11,286 nt of DNA. Origin: Caryophanales bacterium UBA3668 (GTDB taxonomy: Bacteria; Bacillota_I; Bacilli_A; RFN20; CAG-826). The notes under the pieces were generated by a model that made no database searches, had not been told where the DNA came from, and was given only the letters and a program-made list of their open reading frames with translations. The stretch covers positions 1 through 11,286 of the forward strand of contig DFJP01000043.1 in the NCBI GenBank assembly GCA_002373085.1. Direction: 5' to 3'. Below are positions 1 to 5,940 of this stretch, piece by piece (the first letter of the stretch is position 1; every line of letters starts with the position of its first letter). The translations under genes were made by a program, and so were the position numbers.

Positions 1-649
1 AGTCTTCATCTCTAAAGCAACGAGCAATTTGATAATATCTTTCCACTCCACCAATCATTAAGAGCTGCTTAAAGATTTGTGGTGATTGTGGTAAAGCGTA
101 GAACTTTCCGTGATGGACACGGCTAGGCACTAAATAATCGCGCGCTCCTTCAGGTGTAGAAAGAGTTAAGATTGGGGTTTCCACTTCTATGAAGTGTTCT
201 TTAGATAAATATTCGTGAACCGCCATCTTGATTTGGTGACGAATATCTAAATAAGATTGCATCACTGGACGACGTAAGTCGAGATAACGGTATTTAAGTC
301 TAGTATCTTCTAGAGCATCGGTTTCATCAGCGATGATAAGTGGAGTGGTTTTTGCGGTATTAATAACCTTAACTTCACTTGCGATGATTTCGATTGCGCC
401 AGTTTTTAAATTTGGATTAGCTTTCTCTTTTAGAGCAACTTTACCTTTAACCGAGACAACGTATTCATTACGAATATCTGGAATTTGAACTCCTTCACCG
501 ACGGTGATTTGGATAATTCCGCTACGATCTCTTAAATCAATAAAGACAATCGCGCCTAAATTTCTTTTTTTGCTAACCCAGCCAATAAGTGTTACTTCTT
601 GGCCAACGTTTTTTTCTGATAATTCAGTATTAAAACAGGTTCTTTCCAT
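1..649 (-). CDS. aspS: Aspartyl-tRNA synthetase, N-terminal part (cut by window edge)
   Basis: Charges tRNA-Asp with aspartate in the cytoplasm (class II synthetase, AspRS type). My translation from the ATG at 649 gives 216 residues and runs off the left edge. The first ~105 residues are the OB-fold anticodon-binding domain, with [20 protein letters not shown] near residues 24-43. The class II catalytic core then begins with [13 protein letters not shown], the family hallmark, followed by [20 protein letters not shown] (motif 1 and the flipping loop), [14 protein letters not shown], and the start of motif 2, [12 protein letters not shown], where the sequence ends. No frameshift is seen. The start lies 2 nt after the hisS stop. 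A GAGGAG inside the last hisS codons is about 14 nt upstream, rather far, so translational coupling to hisS is likely (inference). It is the last visible gene of the rel-hisS-aspS unit. Nothing in the visible part argues against ordinary bacterial AspRS; motif 3 is outside the window. Confidence 0.97.
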   Translation of the reverse strand, partial: MERTCFNTELSEKNVGQEVTLIGWVSKKRNLGAIVFIDLRDRSGIIQITVGEGVQIPDIRNEYVVSVKGKVALKEKANPNLKTGAIEIIASEVKVINTAKTTPLIIADETDALEDTRLKYRYLDLRRPVMQSYLDIRHQIKMAVHEYLSKEHFIEVETPILTLSTPEGARDYLVPSRVHHGKFYALPQSPQIFKQLLMIGGVERYYQIARCFRDED

Positions 650-651
650 AA

Positions 652-1947
652 TTATTCTTGAGTCTCCTCTTTAGTGAGTAATTCATCGAATTTGTCGATG
701 AGTTCATCAACTTTCACTGTAATTTGTTCTTGTGATGATAAATTTTTAACGATAACGGAGTCGTTGTTCATTTCTTCTTCTCCGATAATCACTGCGAATT
801 TTGCGTTCTTTGCACTTGCGCGCTTGAACATGTTGCCGAGCTTAGTCTTATCAAAACATAAGTCGACTTTGAAGCCACCGCTATTGCGTAAGTAAACAGC
901 GATTTCTTCGCTGACGAGTAGAGCTTCTTCGCCAAGTGGCATGACATAAGCATCTAATTCATTTTTGGTGTCTTCTAATAAGTTGTCGTCTTTTAAGACG
1001 GAAACAATTCTTTCAATTCCGAATGAGAATCCAACACCTGGAAGTTCTGGACCACCTAATTCTTGCATTAGTTTGCCATAATGTCCTCCAGCTCCGATAG
1101 CACCATAATTAGCGCCAGTCTTAGAAACATAATGGAATTCAAATACTGTTTCTGAGTAGTAATCAAGTCCTCTCACTAGTCCTTCGTCAATCTCGTATGG
1201 GATTTGTAAAGTCGCTAATGCATCTTGAACTTGTTCAAATCTAGCTTTGCTAGCGTCTGACAAATAATCTCCGATTTGAGGAGCGCCATCGATAATTGGA
1301 CGATCCTCAGGGACTTTACAGTCTAAGATTCTAAGTGGATTGAGTTCATATCTGCTCTTGCAGTCTTCGCACATATTGTCGATGTGATTTTTGAAGTACT
1401 CTTTTAAAGCAGTACGATAATTGTTTCTACTTTCTTCATCTCCGAGAGTGTTGATTTTAATTGTGACACCTTCTAAACCTAATGAACAAAGAATGGTATA
1501 CGCTAAAACGATTACTTCAACATCGTTCATTGGTGAATTGTGGCCGATAGATTCAACACCGAATTGGTTGAATTGACGATATCTACCAAGTTGTGGTCTT
1601 TCATATCTAAAGACTGGACCTACATAGTAGAGTTTTAAAGGAAGTTCATTAGTAGCATAGAGTTTGTTTTGAACCACTAATCTCATGATACCAGCGGTGA
1701 ATTCTGGTCTAAGAGTTAATAAGCGATCACCCTTATCTGGGAATGTGTACATTTCCTTTCTAACGATGTCACTACTTTCTCCAACACCTCTCACAAACAC
1801 TGAATTATATTCAAGAACTGGAGGCCTGACTCCATTATATGCATATAACTCAGCGATGGATTTCATCATTGCTTCAACTCGCTCGTAAGCGTTAGTTTCT
1901 TCTCCGAAGATATCGTGAGTTCCTTTGACATTTTTAATTATTTCCAT
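652..1947 (-). CDS. hisS: Histidyl-tRNA synthetase
   Basis: Charges tRNA-His with histidine; class II synthetase, cytoplasmic homodimer in the family. The length, 431 residues, is typical. Visible landmarks are KGTHDI at 8-13, [12 protein letters not shown] at 78-89, motif 2 ([19 protein letters not shown], 112-130), the Cys-bearing insertion [20 protein letters not shown] (192-211), the histidine-binding RGLDYYSE (259-266) and motif 3 [10 protein letters not shown] (305-314). A C-terminal anticodon-binding domain covers about 330-420. One oddity is the loop normally GGGRYDGL, which here reads AGGHYGKL (286-293), replacing the Arg and Asp. The ATG is fixed by an AAGGAG 7 nt upstream that overlaps the rel stop codon. 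It sits 11 nt after rel and 2 nt before aspS, so it is almost certainly cotranscribed with both. The family identity is certain; full activity of the altered loop is assumed, not shown. Confidence 0.97.
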   Translation of the reverse strand: MEIIKNVKGTHDIFGEETNAYERVEAMMKSIAELYAYNGVRPPVLEYNSVFVRGVGESSDIVRKEMYTFPDKGDRLLTLRPEFTAGIMRLVVQNKLYATNELPLKLYYVGPVFRYERPQLGRYRQFNQFGVESIGHNSPMNDVEVIVLAYTILCSLGLEGVTIKINTLGDEESRNNYRTALKEYFKNHIDNMCEDCKSRYELNPLRILDCKVPEDRPIIDGAPQIGDYLSDASKARFEQVQDALATLQIPYEIDEGLVRGLDYYSETVFEFHYVSKTGANYGAIGAGGHYGKLMQELGGPELPGVGFSFGIERIVSVLKDDNLLEDTKNELDAYVMPLGEEALLVSEEIAVYLRNSGGFKVDLCFDKTKLGNMFKRASAKNAKFAVIIGEEEMNNDSVIVKNLSSQEQITVKVDELIDKFDELLTKEETQE

Positions 1948-1961
1948 GTTGATACTCCTTA
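1948..1961 (-). promoter_or_regulatory. rel-hisS junction with hisS Shine-Dalgarno
   Basis: On the minus strand the rel stop TAA is immediately followed by GGAG, so AAGGAG (1955-1960) overlaps the stop codon and lies 7 nt before the hisS ATG. This supports coupled translation. It also leaves no room for a leader element of hisS's own. Confidence 0.85.
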
Positions 1962-4181
1962 ATGGATGACACGTTTAACATCGTAAACGCCTTTGACGTT
2001 AAGCAAGATATTAAATATATCATTTAATCTTTTTAAATCAGAGACATAAATTGTCATTCTCACTAATGTGAGTGTACGATTATGACTCATTAATTGAGCG
2101 TGGATAGAACTAACTGTGACTTTCGCACTGCTCATCGTATTCATAATATCGATGAGTAAGTTAGGTCTATCATTCGCTTCCATAGCGATATCGACTGGAT
2201 AAGTTGAATATTCAATATTCTCTTTCCAATAGACATCAATTACTCTTTGCCCTTCATTAGCGATATTTGGACAATTATGTCGATGGACTGTAATTCCTTT
2301 TCCTCTAGTGATATAACCTTTAATCATATCTCCTGGGATTGGAGTACAGCAGCTCGCTAATTGGATGGCGATTCGATCTGCCCCTTTGCAGTAAACTGGG
2401 CAAGAAGAATCTCCTTCGTTTCTAACTTTGGCTTTGCCAGTTGGAAGAATGAGCGGTTTTTTAATACCTAAGAACTCAATAACTGCCGCTGGAGTTGGTT
2501 TACGGTTAGAGAAACCGATATATAATTCTTCAAGATCTTCGAATTCAAATTGCTTAAGGACTTTTTCTTGTGAAAGAAGTTCCACCATCTCTGCTTCTTC
2601 AATTCCCTTATCCTTAAAGGAATCAAGAGCGGACTGTTTACCTTTAGCAATCTTTTCTCCTCTTAATAATTCAGCGTTTTTCTTAGCGATGAATTTCTTA
2701 ATTTGGCTCTTAGCAAGGTTAGTTTTGACAAAGTCAAGCCATCCTTCACTTGGGCCAGGAGACGTTTTACTAGTTTTGATTTCCACCATATCACCAGTTT
2801 TTAAAACAGTGTTAAGTGGTACCATGGTGCCATTGACGAGTGCGCCTACAGCGCTATCGCCTACCTTGGTGTGGATACGATATGCAAAGTCGATTGGAGT
2901 TGAACCTTGAGTTAACTCAATAACTTTACCGTTAGGTGTAAAGACATAAACATTGGCTTCAAAAATATCATGAGTAAGATTTTCCATGTATTCAGAAGCA
3001 CTATTATCTGAACTTTCGTTACTCATAGAGACAAAGTCTCTGAACCAGTGTAATTTATCTTCAATTTCTTTTTGCTCTTCTTTAGGGTCATAACCCTTCT
3101 TTTCTTTATAGGCCCAGTGAGCCGCAACTCCGCTTTCAGCGATTTCATCCATGTATTTAGTTCTGATTTGAACTTCATAGACATTTCCATCACCCGAAAC
3201 AACTGTTGTATGGAGTGATTGATACATGTTTGGTTTTGGCATAGCGATATAATCTTTGAATCGCATTGGTACTGGTTTATAGCTTTGATGGATTAAACCG
3301 AGAATTTCATAGCATCTCATTTCTGTATCAGTAATGATACGGAGTGCTAAGATATCATAGATTTCATCAAATGTGTGACCTTTTACATACATCTTTTCAT
3401 AAATTGAAGAGATGGATTTAACTCTTGAGAAAATCTCAAAAGGAATGTTTTGCGCAAATAAAATATCAGCGAGCTTCTTTTGAAAGACACTTAATGACTT
3501 CGCTAAGGTCTTTTCTTTCTTCTCGAGTAACTTTACGATTTCATCGTATTTTGCTGGTTCAAGATATTTAAGACATAAGTCAGCGAGTTCACATTTAATG
3601 GTATCTAAACCTAATCGATGAGCAATTGGGACAAATACTTCTTTTGTTTCTTTAGAAAGAGCAATTTGTCTTTCAGGTTTTAAAGAACTAAGTGTTCTCA
3701 TGTTATGCAAACGGTCGGCTAATTTGATAATAATGACACGAATGTCTTTAGCCATTCCGATAAAGATTTTACGATGGTCTTCTGCTTCAAAATCTTCACT
3801 TTCAATTTTGGAGAGTTTTAATCTTTGAATTTTGGTTAGAGAATCAACGAGCTTAGCGACATCACTACCCCATTTCTTTTCGACTTCTTCAATTGTGACA
3901 TCAGTGTCTTCAACGACATCGTGTAATAAACCGGCAACAATGGTTGCTGGTCCAGCTTGAAGGCTCGCTAAAATGTAGGCGACTTCGATAAGATGGTGAT
4001 AATATGGTTCGCCACTTCTTCTGAGTTGGCCATCATGCTTTTTCAAAATAAAAGCGTAAGCATCTTCAATGCTTTTACGGTCTTTTTCATTAGTAATATA
4101 ACTTTGGTACACTTCTTTTAATTGTTCGAATGTATGAAGTGGATATCCGCCATTAACTAATAATTTCTCATTCTCTTTCAT
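1959..4181 (-). CDS. rel: Bifunctional (p)ppGpp synthetase/hydrolase, long RSH protein
   Basis: Makes and degrades (p)ppGpp, the stringent-response alarmone. At 740 residues it is the standard long form. The HD hydrolase domain (~40-200) keeps H63, HD at 87-88, ED at 91-92 and D156 in LADRLHNM, so the hydrolase looks intact; RelA-type enzymes have lost these. The synthetase domain (~245-360) has RVKSISSIY (253-261), RFKDYIAMPKPNMYQSLHTT (307-326), YEVQIRT (335-341) and GVAAHWAYKE. The RFKD form is that of bifunctional Rel rather than the EXDD form of RelA. TGS (~410-470), a helical segment, a zinc-finger-like region with CC at 611-612 and HRHNC at 633-637, and a C-terminal ACT domain (~664-740) follow. 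No upstream in-frame start exists nearby. The only SD-like stretch (AAAGGA) is 16 nt from the ATG, so initiation signals look weak. The neighbours are recJ upstream, past a terminator, and hisS downstream. Confidence 0.97.
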   Translation of the reverse strand: MKENEKLLVNGGYPLHTFEQLKEVYQSYITNEKDRKSIEDAYAFILKKHDGQLRRSGEPYYHHLIEVAYILASLQAGPATIVAGLLHDVVEDTDVTIEEVEKKWGSDVAKLVDSLTKIQRLKLSKIESEDFEAEDHRKIFIGMAKDIRVIIIKLADRLHNMRTLSSLKPERQIALSKETKEVFVPIAHRLGLDTIKCELADLCLKYLEPAKYDEIVKLLEKKEKTLAKSLSVFQKKLADILFAQNIPFEIFSRVKSISSIYEKMYVKGHTFDEIYDILALRIITDTEMRCYEILGLIHQSYKPVPMRFKDYIAMPKPNMYQSLHTTVVSGDGNVYEVQIRTKYMDEIAESGVAAHWAYKEKKGYDPKEEQKEIEDKLHWFRDFVSMSNESSDNSASEYMENLTHDIFEANVYVFTPNGKVIELTQGSTPIDFAYRIHTKVGDSAVGALVNGTMVPLNTVLKTGDMVEIKTSKTSPGPSEGWLDFVKTNLAKSQIKKFIAKKNAELLRGEKIAKGKQSALDSFKDKGIEEAEMVELLSQEKVLKQFEFEDLEELYIGFSNRKPTPAAVIEFLGIKKPLILPTGKAKVRNEGDSSCPVYCKGADRIAIQLASCCTPIPGDMIKGYITRGKGITVHRHNCPNIANEGQRVIDVYWKENIEYSTYPVDIAMEANDRPNLLIDIMNTMSSAKVTVSSIHAQLMSHNRTLTLVRMTIYVSDLKRLNDIFNILLNVKGVYDVKRVIH

Positions 4182-4209
4182 ATTGACTTTATTGTAGTCC
4201 TTTTTATTG

Positions 4210-4228
4210 CTTTATTAAAGTAATAAAG
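4210..4228. repeat. Perfect 7-bp inverted repeat in the rel leader
   Basis: CTTTATT (4210-4216), a 5-nt spacer, then AATAAAG (4222-4228). It would fall about 10-30 nt into the predicted rel transcript. It is AT-rich and not followed by a U tract in either direction, so it is not a terminator. It could be a weak hairpin or an operator, or it could be chance in AT-rich DNA. Confidence 0.35.
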
Positions 4229-4244
4229 AAAAATAGTCCATATC

Positions 4245-4273
4245 CTTATAGAAAATAGAAAACAAAGTTTCTA
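4245..4273 (-). promoter_or_regulatory. Putative sigma-70-type promoter of rel-hisS-aspS
   Basis: On the minus strand TAGAAA (4268-4273, -35-like, 4/6 to consensus), a 17-nt spacer, and TATAAG (4245-4250, -10-like, 5/6). It lies between the recJ terminator and rel. It would start transcription near 4238 and leave a leader of about 57 nt. The position supports it; AT-rich DNA makes chance matches common. Confidence 0.5.
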
Positions 4274-4282
4274 GATACTTAT

Positions 4283-4309
4283 AAAAAAAGATTCCTTTGA
4301 TTGGAATCT
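4283..4309 (-). terminator. Intrinsic terminator after recJ
   Basis: On the minus strand the 7-bp perfect stem AGATTCC / GGAATCT (4303-4309 with 4289-4295) has a 7-nt loop and is followed at once by a run of seven Ts (4283-4289). It lies about 33 nt past the recJ stop and separates recJ from the rel operon. The plus strand lacks a T run after the stem, so its direction is clear. Confidence 0.85.
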
Positions 4310-4341
4310 AATTTCTAAGCTAAATAATTCAGATAAGTAGT

Positions 4342-5901
4342 TTAATTATCGTTGTCGAGAAATTCTTTACCACTGAACTCTAAATAATCAAATCCTTTAT
4401 ATGATTTTATAGAGATTGTTCCAATGATATCAACGAACTTTTTATTAGCGAGTTCTTTCTCTGGATAATTGAAATAAACGAGTTTTAATTTATTGCCAAG
4501 AGTGGTAACAATGTGCTTGTGATCTCTAGAATACATTAAGGTATCAACTTTAATGTGCCTGAGTCTAAATAATGGAGCAGGCCAACTTTCTCCAAATGGT
4601 GAGAAAGATTTAATTAATTGATAATTCTCTAAGGAGAGTTCGCTCATCCCGATATCAATATATTTATATTCGACTTTTTTGACTTCTTTCTTTGAAATAA
4701 CTTCAGTAAATTTCTTTTTGAACTCATCAAAGTCTTCATCTTTAATAGAGCATCCCGCTGCACTAGCGTGGCCACCACTAGTTAATAAATATTGGCCAAG
4801 TTCAGAGAATGCCTCAACAATATCATATCCTTCAGGTGCTCTAGCGCTTCCTTTTAAAGAGCCATCTAATGCTTTAGTAAAAACAATAACTGGAATTTGA
4901 TATTTAACCATAATCGAATTAGCGATTAATCCGATGATTCCTTCTTTATAGTCACCCTTAATAATTACTGCTTTATCGTTTAATGATAAGTTAAGGTAAC
5001 TAAGGTCGATTTTGGAGATATTTTTTCTCTCTTCATTCATATCAACAATGAAAGAATAGTAGTTTAAAATATAATCTTTGTCATCAGAGACAAAATAATT
5101 AACAATTTGGTTAATTGAGGTGTCTTCGATTAGTCTTCCTATAGAATTGATACGTGGAGCGATTTTCATTCCGATGATATTTTCATCTAATGGTTCATGA
5201 TCCGCTAATAAATCAACTGCTAAGAATTCTCCTGGAGTGTAAGCTTCAAACATTGCTCTAAGTAAGTTACGGTTATAGTCAAGCAAAGGCATCATGTCAC
5301 TTATCACAGAAATAGTTGCTAAAAGAGCTAAATATTTATCGACTCTTCCTAATAAGGAAATCGAGTAAATAAAGGCGGTAAAAGCACCACTAGAAGATGT
5401 TTCTCCAAAGTTAGACACTATTGGGTGACAAATCGCATCCGCTAAAGGAAGAGTGTCGGAGGCTTGGTGATGATCTAAAATCAAAACCTTAATGCCAGCG
5501 TTATGAAGCATCTCTATGCCTTCAAAAGCAGTTATTCCATTATCAACAGTAATAACTAAATCATATTTTTGATCGATGTATTCTTGAGCGTGTTTAGCGT
5601 TTAATCCATAGCCGTCTAAATAACGGTTAGGTAGATAATAATCAACCACCACATCTAAATAAGAGAACATCTTTACTAAGATGCTGGTTCCCATTACTCC
5701 GTCGCAATCATAGTCACCATAGATGATGATTTTACCTTTATTAGCGATAACATCTTTAACAAGCTTTACAGCTTTATCAATATCATCGAATTCATGGCCA
5801 TCTTTAAAATTGGCTAAATTAACATCTTTGTTAAGCGAAAGATATTTATTGTAGTCAATTGAATAATAGTCAAGTAAACGTTCTAATAATGATTTGTTCA
5901 T
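4342..5901 (-). CDS. recJ: Single-strand DNA-specific 5'-3' exonuclease RecJ (DHH family)
   Basis: A DHH-superfamily nuclease that degrades single-stranded DNA 5' to 3' in recombination, mismatch and base-excision repair. Catalytic motifs are visible: YGDYDCDG (61-68), VDNGI (119-123), DHH (143-145) and SD at 201-202. Then come the RecJ-type APRINSIGRL (248-257), GSARAPEGYD (351-360) and the DHHA1 glycine motif SGGHASAAG (375-383). An OB-fold-like region follows (~410-515) with SPFGESWPAPLF. The RecJ signature APRxNxxGRL argues against NrnA or GdpP. With 519 residues it is shorter than B. subtilis RecJ (near 785) and lacks that C-terminal extension, resembling the compact E. coli type. The ATG is forced: an in-frame TAA lies a few codons upstream with no start codon in between, and no ATG, GTG or TTG follows soon after. 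No Shine-Dalgarno precedes it and a terminator hairpin ends 9 nt upstream, so its expression is puzzling. Confidence 0.95.
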   Translation of the reverse strand: MNKSLLERLLDYYSIDYNKYLSLNKDVNLANFKDGHEFDDIDKAVKLVKDVIANKGKIIIYGDYDCDGVMGTSILVKMFSYLDVVVDYYLPNRYLDGYGLNAKHAQEYIDQKYDLVITVDNGITAFEGIEMLHNAGIKVLILDHHQASDTLPLADAICHPIVSNFGETSSSGAFTAFIYSISLLGRVDKYLALLATISVISDMMPLLDYNRNLLRAMFEAYTPGEFLAVDLLADHEPLDENIIGMKIAPRINSIGRLIEDTSINQIVNYFVSDDKDYILNYYSFIVDMNEERKNISKIDLSYLNLSLNDKAVIIKGDYKEGIIGLIANSIMVKYQIPVIVFTKALDGSLKGSARAPEGYDIVEAFSELGQYLLTSGGHASAAGCSIKDEDFDEFKKKFTEVISKKEVKKVEYKYIDIGMSELSLENYQLIKSFSPFGESWPAPLFRLRHIKVDTLMYSRDHKHIVTTLGNKLKLVYFNYPEKELANKKFVDIIGTISIKSYKGFDYLEFSGKEFLDNDN

Positions 5902-5906
5902 ATTTG

Positions 5907-5930
5907 AAAAAGCTACACATTAGTGTAGCT
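5907..5930 (-). terminator. Short intrinsic terminator between secDF and recJ
   Basis: On the minus strand AGCTACAC-TAAT-GTGTAGCT forms a perfect 8-bp stem with a 4-nt loop (5911-5930), followed by TTTTT (5907-5911, the first T inside the stem). It lies 10 nt after the secDF stop, so it most simply ends the secDF message. The T run is short, so read-through is plausible. The expected release point is only a few nt before the recJ ATG at 5901. Confidence 0.7.
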
Positions 5931-5940
5931 GTTTGTTTGA

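Noticed and set aside
2468..2650. Minus-strand 60-codon frame inside rel
   Set aside because: Out-of-frame shadow within the conserved rel helical region, with no initiation signal.
2428..2910. Plus-strand open frame of 160 codons
   Set aside because: It lies wholly antisense to the conserved rel synthetase/TGS region, and its product has no recognisable domain. The shorter plus-strand frames at 674-895, 1685-1888, 4679-4900, 5948-6145, 6533-6742, 9225-9425, 9787-10149 and 11032-11217 are rejected for the same reason: they are antisense to conserved genes.
4182..4341. Possible riboswitch or T-box in the recJ-rel interval
   Set aside because: The interval holds a clear recJ terminator and a promoter, leaving under 60 nt of leader. 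No T-box specifier/antiterminator arrangement or other riboswitch core was recognised.
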